Shown one piece after another: positions 16,261-24,946 of a stretch of 64,000 nt of DNA. The stretch is taken from assembly GCF_900172325.1 (NCBI RefSeq), contig NZ_FWFR01000004.1, positions 273,460-337,459 on the forward strand, written 5' to 3'. This DNA is from Oceanibacterium hippocampi (GTDB taxonomy: Bacteria > Pseudomonadota > Alphaproteobacteria > Sneathiellales > Sneathiellaceae). Made by a program: the position numbers and the translations under genes. A model generated the notes under the pieces. The model was not told the origin of the DNA. It searched no databases and was given only the letters and a program-made list of their open reading frames with translations. Within the stretch, counting starts at the first letter, position 1; each line of letters opens with the position of its first letter.

Positions 16261-19127
16261 GCGGCACCAGCCGTGCGGCGCGGACGGCGACCGCCGCGCT
16301 CTCCGAGCCCCCCGCCGACGAGGTCAAGACCAGTACCTGCTACATGTGCGCCTGCCGCTGCGGCATCAAGGTGCATCTGAAGCAGGGCCGGATCCGCTAC
16401 ATCGAGGGCAACCGGGACCATCCGGTCAATCGCGGCGTGCTCTGCGGCAAGGGCGCGGCCGGGATCATGAAACAATATTCCCCGGCCCGGCTGAGCTCCC
16501 CGCTTCGTCGTGTCGGCGAGCGCGGCAGCGGCGAATTCGAGGCGATCGGCTGGGACGAGGCGCTCGAGATCGTTGCCTCTCGCCTCGCCCGGATCCGGGC
16601 GGAGGATCCGAGGAAGCTCGCCTTCTTCACCGGACGCGACCAGAGCCAGGCCCTCACCAGTTGGTGGGCACGCCAGTTCGGCACGCCGAACTATGCGGCC
16701 CATGGCGGCTTCTGTTCGGTCAACATGGCGGCGGCCGGGCTCTACACCCTCGGCGGTTCGTTCTGGGAATTCGGCGAGCCCGACTGGGAACACAGCCGCT
16801 ATTTCATGATGTTCGGGGTCGCCGAGGACCATGCCTCGAACCCGATCAAGATCGGTCTCGGCAAGCTGAAGGGTCACGGCGCGAAGTTCGTGTCGGTCAA
16901 CCCGGTGCGGACCGGTTACTCGGCGATCGCCGATGAATGGCTCGGTATCCGGCCGGGCAGCGACGGCCTGTTCGTGTTCGCGATCATTCACGAACTGCTG
17001 CGCTCCGACCGCGTCGATTTTGCCTTCCTCAGCCGCTACACCAACGCCCCGTGGCTGGTGATCGACGACCCCGGCGCCGCCGACCACGGCCTGTTCGCGC
17101 GCGGCGCCGACGGCGAACCGCTGGCCCGCGACGGCGAGAGCGGCGCACTGGTCGATGCGACGACGACGAATTTCAGCCCCTCGCTGGTCGGCGCCGCGAC
17201 GCTCGCCGACGGCCGTCGCGCGGTTCCGGCGTTCGAACTGTTCGCCCGCCGTTATCTCGATCCGGCAAACGCGCCCGAGGCGGTCGCGGCGGAAACCGGG
17301 CTTCCCGCCGAGACGATCCGCCGCGTTGCCGGCGAAATCGCCGAGGCCGCCTTCGAGAGCGAAGTGGTGGTCGATGTGCCCTGGACCGACTGGACCGGGC
17401 GCCGCCACGAGACGATGATCGGCCGCCCGGTCAGCTTCCATGCCATGCGCGGGATCTCGGCCCATTCGAATGGCTTCCATACCTGCCGGGCGATCCACCT
17501 GCTGCAGATGCTGCTGGGCGCCGTCGACGCCCCGGGCAGCTTCCGCTACCGGCCGCCGTATCCGCAGTCTATTCCGCCGGCCCCGCCGCCCGCGGGGCAC
17601 CGCGCCGACGTCCGGCCCGGCCAGCCGCTTCCCGGCATGCCGCTCGGCTTCATACGCGGCCCGGAGGACCTGCTGATCGACGAGACGGGCAAGCCCGAGC
17701 GCATCGACAAGGCATTCTCCTGGGACGCGCCGCTGGCCGCCCACGGCATGATGCACATGGTGATCGCCAATGCCCATGCGGGCGATCCCTATCCGATCGA
17801 CACCTTGCTCATGTTCATGGCGAACATGAGCTGGAACTCGGCGATGAACGCCGCCGCGACAATGGAGAAGCTGACCGATCGCGACCCGGAGACCGGCGAA
17901 TACCGGATCCCGTTCGTCGTCTACAGCGACGCCTTCAATTCCGAGATGGTCGCCTACGCCGACATCGTGCTGCCCGATACCACCTATCTGGAACGCCACG
18001 ACTGCATCTCGCTGCTCGACCGGCCGATCTCGGATGCCGACGGGGCCGCGGATGGCATCCGCCAGCCGATCGTCACGCCAGACCGGGATGTCCGGCCGTT
18101 CCAGGACGTGCTGCTCGATCTTGGTGCGAGGCTCGGTCTGCCCGGGCTGGTCGACGAGGCCGGCGCGCCGCTCTATCCAGGGGGGTTGCCCGACTACATG
18201 ACGCGCCACGAACGCCGGCCAGGCGTCGGCATGCTGTCCGGCTGGCGCGGCGCCGATGGCAAGGCCGAAGGACGCGGCGCGGTCAATCCGGACCAGCTCG
18301 ACCGCTACAAGGAGAATGGCTGCTTCTGGCGCCAGGAACTGACGCCGGAGAAGCGCTACTTCCGCTTCGCCAACCGCGACTACCTCGACCATGCGGAGGG
18401 CATGGGCTGGCGCGATGTCGCAACCCCGATCACGCTTGAGCTCTATTCCGAAACCCTGCAGAAATTCCGCCTTGCCGCGGAAGGCCATGGTCCGCACCAG
18501 CCGCCGGACGACATGCGGGAACGGATCGCGGCCCATTTCGACCCGCTGCCGATCTGGCATCAGCAACTTTCCGACGCCCGGCTCGGCAAGGGCGACTACC
18601 CCTTCCATGCGATCACCCAGCGGCCGATGGTCATGTATCATGCCTGGGACTCACAGAATGCCTGGCAGCGCCAGATTCTCGGCCGCAACCGGATCTATCT
18701 CCATCGCGGCCTGGGCGAGCGTCTCGGCATCGCCGACGACGACTGGATCTGGCTGACCAGCGCCCATGGGCGAGTCCGGGCCCAGGCGCGGCTGATGGAC
18801 GGCGTCAACCCGGACACGGTCTGGACGTGGAACGCGATCGGCAAGCGTCGCGGGACCTGGGGCCTGTCTCCCGATGCGCCGGAGTCGCGTGAGGGCTTCC
18901 TGCTGAACCACCTGATCAGTGAATTCCTGCCCGGCACGCCGGACGCGAAAGACGCCAATATCGATCCGGTCACCGGGCAGGCCGCCTGGTACGACCTCAA
19001 GGTCCGGATCGAGAAAGCGACGCCGGAAGAGGCGGGCACGAGCTGGCCGCAATTCGAAATCCTGCCGGGGCCGCGCGGCGAGCATCGTGCCGTGCACCCG
19101 TCCGCGGGCCGGAGGGGCCGGGCATGA
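16257..19127 (+). CDS. soeA: Sulfite dehydrogenase (quinone) molybdoprotein subunit SoeA
   Basis: This 956-residue molybdopterin oxidoreductase begins with the [4Fe-4S] motif Cys28-x2-Cys31-x3-Cys35 and Cys63. It continues with the molybdopterin domains (FFTGRDQSQ, the glycine-rich FCSVNMAAAGLYTLGG region) and the C-terminal cofactor-binding barrel from about residue 780. The sequence closely follows what I know of SoeA, the cytoplasmic catalytic subunit that oxidises sulfite to sulfate and passes electrons through SoeB to SoeC and quinone. There is no twin-arginine signal, as expected for SoeA. The ATG overlaps a short upstream frame; a TTG 69 bases earlier would add a basic extension with no clear role. 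soeB starts inside its stop. Confidence 0.9.
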   Translation: MSGTSRAARTATAALSEPPADEVKTSTCYMCACRCGIKVHLKQGRIRYIEGNRDHPVNRGVLCGKGAAGIMKQYSPARLSSPLRRVGERGSGEFEAIGWDEALEIVASRLARIRAEDPRKLAFFTGRDQSQALTSWWARQFGTPNYAAHGGFCSVNMAAAGLYTLGGSFWEFGEPDWEHSRYFMMFGVAEDHASNPIKIGLGKLKGHGAKFVSVNPVRTGYSAIADEWLGIRPGSDGLFVFAIIHELLRSDRVDFAFLSRYTNAPWLVIDDPGAADHGLFARGADGEPLARDGESGALVDATTTNFSPSLVGAATLADGRRAVPAFELFARRYLDPANAPEAVAAETGLPAETIRRVAGEIAEAAFESEVVVDVPWTDWTGRRHETMIGRPVSFHAMRGISAHSNGFHTCRAIHLLQMLLGAVDAPGSFRYRPPYPQSIPPAPPPAGHRADVRPGQPLPGMPLGFIRGPEDLLIDETGKPERIDKAFSWDAPLAAHGMMHMVIANAHAGDPYPIDTLLMFMANMSWNSAMNAAATMEKLTDRDPETGEYRIPFVVYSDAFNSEMVAYADIVLPDTTYLERHDCISLLDRPISDADGAADGIRQPIVTPDRDVRPFQDVLLDLGARLGLPGLVDEAGAPLYPGGLPDYMTRHERRPGVGMLSGWRGADGKAEGRGAVNPDQLDRYKENGCFWRQELTPEKRYFRFANRDYLDHAEGMGWRDVATPITLELYSETLQKFRLAAEGHGPHQPPDDMRERIAAHFDPLPIWHQQLSDARLGKGDYPFHAITQRPMVMYHAWDSQNAWQRQILGRNRIYLHRGLGERLGIADDDWIWLTSAHGRVRAQARLMDGVNPDTVWTWNAIGKRRGTWGLSPDAPESREGFLLNHLISEFLPGTPDAKDANIDPVTGQAAWYDLKVRIEKATPEEAGTSWPQFEILPGPRGEHRAVHPSAGRRGRA

Positions 19128-19894
19128 CCACGCTGCCGAAAAGCACCGGGCGCAAGCTCGGGCTCGTCATCGATCTCGATATCTGCGTCGGCTGCCATGC
19201 CTGCGCGGTCGCCTGCAAGGAGTGGAACGACGGCGGCTCGGGCGGCCCGCTCAGCGATCTCGCCGCCTATGGCGCCGATCCGACCGGCGTCTGGTTCAAC
19301 CGCATCCATTCCTACGAGGTGGATGGCGCAGGCAGTGGTGGCTGCGGTGGCGGGAGCAGCGGACAGACGGTCTATTTCCCGAAGTCCTGCATGCATTGCG
19401 AAACCGCCGAATGCGTCACCGTGTGCCCGACCGGCGCCTCCTACAAGCGGGAGGAGGACGGCATCGTGCTTGTCGACGCGGAAACCTGCATCGGCTGCAA
19501 GCTCTGTTCCTGGGCCTGTCCCTACGGTGCCCGGGAATACGACCAGGTCGACCGGGTGATGAAGAAATGCACGCTCTGCGTCGACCGGATCTACAACGAT
19601 GCGCTGCCGGAGATCGAACGGGTGCCGGCATGCGTCTCCACCTGTCCGGTCGGTGCACGCCATTTCGGCGACCTCGGCGATCCGGATTCCGCCGTTTCCG
19701 CCCTGGTCGAGGACCGCAAGGGCTATGGCCTGATGCCGGAAGCCGGCTACGGCCCGGTCAACCGCTACCTGCCGCCTCGCGCACGCCGCGACCGGGAGCA
19801 GGCGGCCGCCGTCACCTTGCCGGCCGACCTCTGCGACGATCTTTCCCCTGACAATCGACTGCTGAAATGGGTCGATCGTCTGTTCTCCCGCTAA
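19124..19894 (+). CDS. soeB: Sulfite dehydrogenase iron-sulfur subunit SoeB
   Basis: The 256-residue ferredoxin-type subunit has four cysteine clusters: Cys21-x2-Cys24-x2-Cys27-x3-Cys31 at the N-terminus, a CMHCETAEC...C block, CIGCKLCSWAC and a CTLC...CVSTC block. This is the four-[4Fe-4S] pattern of DmsB-like electron carriers. It would relay electrons from the SoeA molybdenum site to the membrane anchor. A glycine-rich insert (GSGGCGGGSSG) lies at about residues 72-82. The ATG overlaps the soeA stop by 4 bases. Confidence 0.9.
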   Translation: MTTLPKSTGRKLGLVIDLDICVGCHACAVACKEWNDGGSGGPLSDLAAYGADPTGVWFNRIHSYEVDGAGSGGCGGGSSGQTVYFPKSCMHCETAECVTVCPTGASYKREEDGIVLVDAETCIGCKLCSWACPYGAREYDQVDRVMKKCTLCVDRIYNDALPEIERVPACVSTCPVGARHFGDLGDPDSAVSALVEDRKGYGLMPEAGYGPVNRYLPPRARRDREQAAAVTLPADLCDDLSPDNRLLKWVDRLFSR

Positions 19895-19907
19895 CTTCCG
19901 GTTCGCC

Positions 19908-20837
19908 GTGCATCCCGCATATTCCGTCATCTTCTTCACTGTCGCGTCCGGCGCCGGGCTCGGCCTTCAGGTATTGCTCGCCGCGCTCCTGCTCGCCGGG
20001 CATGTCTCGCCCGTCTCGCCGGTCATCCTGACCGGATTGGGGCTTGCCTTCGTCTTGATCAGCGGCGGTCTGCTTTCCTCGACCTTCCATCTCGGTCATC
20101 CGGAACGCGCCTGGCGCGCGCTCAGCCAGTGGCGGAGCTCGTGGCTGTCGCGCGAAGGCGTGCTGGCGATCGTCGCGGTCGGGTCGCTCGCCCTGCTGAT
20201 CGGTTCGGCCTTCATCGCCCCGCTGGAGGCACTTCGGCCGCTCGGTATCTGGGGCTCGCTGCTGCTGCCGTTGCCGACGATCGCCGCGACGGCGATGATC
20301 TATGCCAGCCTGAAGCCGATCCCGGCCTGGCGGAACGGCTGGGTCGTGCCGTCCTACCTGGTGCTGGCGCTGATGAGCGGGGCGCTCTGGCTCGGCGCGA
20401 TCACCGCGCCGTTCTCCGGCATCCTGCCGGGCCAGGTCGTCTTTGCGCTGGTCTCGCTGGTCGCAGGCGCGGTGGTCAAGCTCGGTTACTGGCGACGTGT
20501 CGACCGGCCGGAAGCGGCGATGCGCGCGACCGGGCTGGGGCCTGCCGGGACGGTGCGGCCGTTCGACCCGCCGCATACCCAACCGAACTACCTGCAGCGG
20601 GAAATGGGTTACCGGATCGCCCGGAAGCATGCGGGCAAGTTGCGCCGCGTCGCCTTCGTCGCGGCCTTCGTCGTGCCGCTCGCCCTGACGCTCCTGTCGA
20701 TCGTGCTGCCGCACTGGCCGGCGGCCGGGGCGGCGATGCTTGCCGCGGCGATCGCCACATTCGGCCTGATCGTCGAACGCTGGCTGTTTTTCGCCGAGGC
20801 GAGGCATGTCGTCATGCAGTATTACGAGGGCGAATAG
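19908..20837 (+). CDS. soeC: Sulfite dehydrogenase membrane anchor SoeC (DmsC-like)
   Basis: The 309-residue protein is strongly hydrophobic with about eight membrane segments starting at residue 5 and has the HPERAWRA element common to DmsC/SoeC anchors. It would dock SoeAB on the inner face of the cytoplasmic membrane and reduce quinone. The start codon is GTG, 13 bases after the soeB stop, with a weak ribosome-binding site. Together with the two preceding genes it completes the soeABC operon; 110 bases then separate it from the YciI gene. Confidence 0.87.
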   Translation: MHPAYSVIFFTVASGAGLGLQVLLAALLLAGHVSPVSPVILTGLGLAFVLISGGLLSSTFHLGHPERAWRALSQWRSSWLSREGVLAIVAVGSLALLIGSAFIAPLEALRPLGIWGSLLLPLPTIAATAMIYASLKPIPAWRNGWVVPSYLVLALMSGALWLGAITAPFSGILPGQVVFALVSLVAGAVVKLGYWRRVDRPEAAMRATGLGPAGTVRPFDPPHTQPNYLQREMGYRIARKHAGKLRRVAFVAAFVVPLALTLLSIVLPHWPAAGAAMLAAAIATFGLIVERWLFFAEARHVVMQYYEGE

Positions 20838-20947
20838 CGGCGTGATATCTGCGCTGCCCGGCAAGGCGCTTTGCGGTCCGGGAGGAGTCGACCCGGCCGG
20901 TGAAACGACTATGCTGTGTCGCTCGATTCCCGACGCGGAGACCGCTC

Positions 20948-21244
20948 ATGCCCTATATCATCATCACCCGGGACAAGGCCGACAGCCTGGCGCTGCGGAC
21001 CAAGGTCCGGGACGTCCATCTCGCCTATCTCGACAAGCACAAGGCGAAGCTGCTCGCGGCCGGCGCGCTGACCGCCGATAACGGCACCGGCGGCGAGGGC
21101 GGCGTCATCATCTATGACACCGAGGACCGGGCCGAGGCAGAGGCCTTCATCGCCGGCGACCCGTTCACCGAGGCCGAATTGTTCGAGTCGGTGACGGTCA
21201 AGCGCTGGCGCAAGGCGTTCTTCAACGGCGAACGTCTGGTCTAG
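20948..21244 (+). CDS. YciI-family protein
   Basis: This small 98-residue protein has the alpha-beta ferredoxin-like pattern of YciI proteins, including VRDVHLAYLDKH with the family histidine and the FIAGDPFTEAELF segment typical of the second half. YciI domains are often attached to or near oxidoreductases and dehydratases, but their reactions are mostly undefined. A GGAG sequence lies upstream of the ATG at the usual distance. It is followed within 9 bases by the nucleoside hydrolase gene, so the two are probably cotranscribed; the link with soeABC may be only positional. Confidence 0.82.
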   Translation: MPYIIITRDKADSLALRTKVRDVHLAYLDKHKAKLLAAGALTADNGTGGEGGVIIYDTEDRAEAEAFIAGDPFTEAELFESVTVKRWRKAFFNGERLV

Positions 21245-21253
21245 GAGGCTCGC

Positions 21254-22195
21254 ATGGCGCCCCGCCCGATCATCATCGACTGCGATCCCGGCCAGGACGA
21301 CGCGGTCGCCCTCGCCCTTGCCATGGCGAGCCCGGACGAGCTCGAGATACTCGGGGTGACCGCGGTCGCCGGCAACGTGCCGCTTCGGCTGACCGAGCGG
21401 AATGCCCGGATCATGTGCGAACTGTGCGGCCGCACCGACGTCGCGGTCTATGCCGGTGCCGACCGGCCAATGGTGCGCGATCTCGTGACGGCGGAGGAAG
21501 TCCACGGCGAGACCGGGCTGAACGGCATCGAGATCTACGAGCCCGTCCATCCGTTGCAGCCCAAGCATGCGGTCGATTTCATCATCGAGACGCTGGCCGC
21601 CGCCGCCGACGACGGCGTCACCCTGGTCCCGACCGGGCCGCTCACCAATATCGCACTGGCGATCCGGCGGGCGCCCTCGATTCTGCCGAAGATCCGCGAG
21701 ATCGTGCTGATGGGCGGGGCCATGCGGGAGGGCGGCAATTCGACGCCGTCGGCCGAATTCAACATCCTCGTCGATCCCCACGCCGCCCACATCGTGTTCC
21801 GTTGCGGCCGGCCGATCGTCGCCATGGGCCTCGACGTCACCCACCAGGTGATGACCACGGCTGTCCGCGTCGCGGCGATCGAGGAGGCCGGCGGCAAGGC
21901 GGCCAGGGCAATCGTCGACCTCCTGCGCTATTACGAGCGTCACGACGAGGCGAAGTACGGATCCGACGGCGGCCCGCTGCACGACCCGTGCACGATCGCC
22001 TATCTGCTCCGGCCGGAATTGTTCAGCCTCAAGCATGTCCATGTCGCGGTCGAGACGGCCAGCGAACTGACGATGGGCCATACGGCGGTCGATTTCTGGC
22101 GGGTGACCGGAAAGCCGCTGAACGCGCACTGGGCCCATCATGTCGATGCCGACGGCTTCTTCGCCCTGCTGACCGAGCGGCTGGCGAGGCTCTGA
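21254..22195 (+). CDS. Inosine-uridine preferring nucleoside hydrolase family protein
   Basis: The N-terminal DCDPGQDDA (residues 9-17) supplies the calcium-binding aspartates of IUNH-type nucleoside N-ribohydrolases. VPTGPLTNIA and the C-terminal HDPCTIAYLL contribute further pocket and metal residues. At 313 residues it has normal length. Enzymes of this family release the base from a ribonucleoside for purine or pyrimidine salvage. It starts at an ATG with AGGAGG 4 bases upstream. No nucleoside transporter is adjacent, so physiological substrate and regulation are not evident. Confidence 0.88.
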   Translation: MAPRPIIIDCDPGQDDAVALALAMASPDELEILGVTAVAGNVPLRLTERNARIMCELCGRTDVAVYAGADRPMVRDLVTAEEVHGETGLNGIEIYEPVHPLQPKHAVDFIIETLAAAADDGVTLVPTGPLTNIALAIRRAPSILPKIREIVLMGGAMREGGNSTPSAEFNILVDPHAAHIVFRCGRPIVAMGLDVTHQVMTTAVRVAAIEEAGGKAARAIVDLLRYYERHDEAKYGSDGGPLHDPCTIAYLLRPELFSLKHVHVAVETASELTMGHTAVDFWRVTGKPLNAHWAHHVDADGFFALLTERLARL

Positions 22196-22286
22196 CGCGG
22201 AAGCGGCCGGTCGCCGTGCCGGGACGCCGTTCCGGCCTGCGCAGCCGGTGGCATTTTGCGCGCAACTGTACGAAACTCCCGATGAC

Positions 22287-23771
22287 ATGCGGGACATCAT
22301 ATTCCACTTGAAGCACGCAACCCGGGGCACCCTGCAGGCACAACTCCGCGAGCAGCTTCTCGATGCGATCCTGAACCGGCAACTGATGCCCGGGCAGCCG
22401 CTGCCGTCATCGCGACGGCTGGCCCGGCAGCTCGGTGTCGCCCGCAATACCGTCATGCTGACCTACCAGTCGCTGGTCGAACAGGGCTTCGTTGTCAGCC
22501 GCGAGCGGAGCGGTTTCTTCGTCAACGAGGCGCTGAAGCTCGACCATGCTTCGCCGCCGATAGGCATGGGGCAGGGCGGGACGCCGTCCGGTCCGCCGGT
22601 CGACTGGGAAGGCCGCTATACCCGCCATCCGTCGGCGCAGGTCAACATCAGCAAGCCGGTGGACTGGCAGAACTGCCCCTATCCGTTCATCTATGGCCAG
22701 ATCGACCCGCAATTCTTCCCGCTGTCCGCCTGGCGGGACTGTTCGCGACGGGCACTCGCCAAGCTCGCCGTCAACCAATGGTCGACCGACCAGTTCCAGA
22801 CCGACGACCCGCTGCTGATCGAGCAGATCCGCACCCGTGTCCTGCTGCGCCGCGGCGTGCGCGCCCGTGATGACGAGATCCTGATCACCATGGGGGCCCA
22901 GAATGCCCTCTGGCTCGTCTCCAGCCTGCTGTTTTCCGAGGCCAGCACAATCGGCCTGGAAGAGCCGGGCTATGTCGACGCCCGGAACATCTTCGCGCTG
23001 CGGACAGGTCGTCTCCGGCCGCTGCCGATCGACAGCGCCGGGTTGATCGTCGATGACGGTCTGAAGGGCTGCGACTATGTCTATGTCACGCCGAGCCACC
23101 AGTCGCCGAGCACGGTGACGATGCCGTTCGAGCGCCGCCTGGCGCTTCTCGAGCGGGCCTCGGCCGACGATTTCATCCTGATCGAGGACGATTACGAGGG
23201 CGAGATCAACTTCGTCGGCGAGCCGACACCGGCGCTGAAGTCGCTCGATTCCTCCGGGCGGGTTCTCTATGTCGGCAGCTTCTCGAAGAATCTCGCGCCG
23301 GGCCTCCGGCTCGGCTTCCTGGTCGCGCCGCCGGCGCTGATCCGGGAACTGCGCTATCTCCGCCGCCTGATGTTCCGTCATCCGCCGGCCAACAACCAGC
23401 GCTGCGCCGGGCTGTTCCTGGCCGACGGTCATTACGACAGCCTGATCCACCGGCTGCGGCGGGTCTACCGGGAACGCTGGGAGGTAATGGGCGCGGCGCT
23501 CGAACGCCACATGCCCGACACGGTGCGGGCGAAGAGCGTCGGAGGCAGCAGCTTCTGGGTGCGCGGGCCGGAGGGGCTGGATGGCGAGAGCCTGGCCCGG
23601 CTGGCGCTCGAACGCGGCATCGTCATCGAGCCCGGAAGGATCTTCTTCCAGGTGCCGAACCCGCCGAGAAACTATTTCCGGCTTGGTTTCTCGTCGATTC
23701 CGACCGACCGGATCGAGCCCGGGATCCGCCTGCTCGCCGAACTCGTGCATGCGCACAGCGCGGCCGCCTAG
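22287..23771 (+). CDS. MocR-type (GntR HTH plus aminotransferase) regulator, TauR-like
   Basis: The 494-residue protein joins a GntR winged helix (about residues 12-80, with SSRRLARQLGVARNTV) to a class I aminotransferase domain. Its PLP lysine is Lys334 in SFSKNLAPG. This is the MocR architecture; TauR, the activator of taurine genes in Rhodobacter, belongs to it. Being next to ackA-xsc, which converge on it with a 4-base overlap, and near soeABC, it is a good candidate for a sulfonate-responsive regulator. I start at the ATG opening MRDIIFHLKH; other in-frame starts lie up to 39 bases upstream. Candidate target sites are described at 28116-28219. Confidence 0.8.
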   Translation: MRDIIFHLKHATRGTLQAQLREQLLDAILNRQLMPGQPLPSSRRLARQLGVARNTVMLTYQSLVEQGFVVSRERSGFFVNEALKLDHASPPIGMGQGGTPSGPPVDWEGRYTRHPSAQVNISKPVDWQNCPYPFIYGQIDPQFFPLSAWRDCSRRALAKLAVNQWSTDQFQTDDPLLIEQIRTRVLLRRGVRARDDEILITMGAQNALWLVSSLLFSEASTIGLEEPGYVDARNIFALRTGRLRPLPIDSAGLIVDDGLKGCDYVYVTPSHQSPSTVTMPFERRLALLERASADDFILIEDDYEGEINFVGEPTPALKSLDSSGRVLYVGSFSKNLAPGLRLGFLVAPPALIRELRYLRRLMFRHPPANNQRCAGLFLADGHYDSLIHRLRRVYRERWEVMGAALERHMPDTVRAKSVGGSSFWVRGPEGLDGESLARLALERGIVIEPGRIFFQVPNPPRNYFRLGFSSIPTDRIEPGIRLLAELVHAHSAAA

Positions 23772-24946
23772 AGGTTCAGCAGGGTCCTTGCATGGCCGAC
23801 GATCACGCCTTCCTCGTCGGTCGGGACTACCCAGGCGGATATCGCGCTCGCCGGGCGGCTGATCCGGGGCCCATGGCGGTCGTTCGCGGCGCGATCGAGG
23901 TCGAGCCCGAGCCACCCCAGATGCGCGGCGATCGCCGCCCGGGCCGGGACGGCGTGCTCACCGATCCCGCCGGTGAAGACGAGCGCGTCGAGGCCGCCAA
24001 GAGCGACGGCGAGCGAGCCCGCGGCGCGGGCAACATGGCAGGCGTGGTACGCGACCGCGAAGGCGGCGCGCGGATCGTCGCTGGCGAGCAGCGCACGCAT
24101 GTCCGAGCTGATCCCGCTCAGGCCCAGCAGGCCCGATCGGCGGTAGAGCAATTCGGTGAGCCCGGCGGCGTCCATCTCCTCGCGCTGCAACAAATGCAGC
24201 AGCACGCCCGGATCGATTGCGCCCGGGCGTGTCCCCATCGGGATCCCGTCGAGGGTGGAGAAGCCCATCGTGGTCGCCACCGATCTGCCGGCGCGGATCG
24301 CGCAGAGGCTGGCACCATTCCCGAGATGGGCAACGATCAGCCTTTCGGGCAACGTGGCGCCGTCGCCGGTGCTTGCCATCACGCCGGGCAGGTCGCGGAC
24401 GATCGCCTCGAAGCTCAGGCCGTGGAAGCCGTAGCGCCGGATGCCACGCTCGGCGAACTCGGCCGGCAGTGCGAAGCGGCTCGCGACATCCGGTTGACCG
24501 GCGTGGAAGGCGGTGTCGAAGCAGGCAACCTGCGGCAGCGCCGGGTGGGCGGCCGCGAGTGCCCGGATCGCCGCGACGTTGTGCGGCAGGTGCAGGGGGG
24601 CAAGGGGGATCAGTGCCTCCAGCGCCGACAGGATGCCGGGGTCGACCCGGACCGGCGCCCAGAAGTCCGGGCCGCCATGAACGACCCGGTGGCCGGCGGC
24701 AACCGGCCGGATCCCGGGAAAGCGGCTGCCGATCCAGTCGAGCACATGGGCGATGGCGCCGACGTGATCGCGCGCCGCCGGCGCGGGCTGTTTCTCGCCT
24801 TCGTGAATGAAGAGCGCCGAAGGGCCGATTTCCTCGACCATGGCGCGGACGAGAGAACGCCGGGGCGTGGCGGGCGCCGCCACCTCGTAAAGCGAGAACT
24901 TGAGGCTCGACGACCCGGCGTTGACGACCAGGATGCCGTCAGGCAA
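23768..24946 (-). CDS. ackA: Acetate kinase
   Basis: LVVNAGSSSLK at the N-terminus, GHRVVHGG, HLGNGASL and FTGGIGEH mark this as acetate kinase, and the length of about 392 residues is normal. It interconverts acetyl phosphate and ADP with acetate and ATP. The likely start is a TTG that overlaps the end of xsc (TTGCCTGA), leaving an N-terminus of only four residues before the first strand, as in known kinases. The only ATG, 17 codons upstream, lies inside xsc. Coupling to xsc, whose product is acetyl phosphate, makes substrate-level phosphorylation from sulfoacetaldehyde the obvious role. No phosphate acetyltransferase gene is nearby. Confidence 0.88.
   Translation of the reverse strand: MPDGILVVNAGSSSLKFSLYEVAAPATPRRSLVRAMVEEIGPSALFIHEGEKQPAPAARDHVGAIAHVLDWIGSRFPGIRPVAAGHRVVHGGPDFWAPVRVDPGILSALEALIPLAPLHLPHNVAAIRALAAAHPALPQVACFDTAFHAGQPDVASRFALPAEFAERGIRRYGFHGLSFEAIVRDLPGVMASTGDGATLPERLIVAHLGNGASLCAIRAGRSVATTMGFSTLDGIPMGTRPGAIDPGVLLHLLQREEMDAAGLTELLYRRSGLLGLSGISSDMRALLASDDPRAAFAVAYHACHVARAAGSLAVALGGLDALVFTGGIGEHAVPARAAIAAHLGWLGLDLDRAANDRHGPRISRPASAISAWVVPTDEEGVIVGHARTLLNL

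Noticed and set aside
16032..18641. Long open frame (about 870 codons) antisense to soeA
   Set aside because: It mirrors the codon-position bias of soeA in a high-G+C genome; its composition is low-complexity and no motif is seen, while soeA is clearly conserved.
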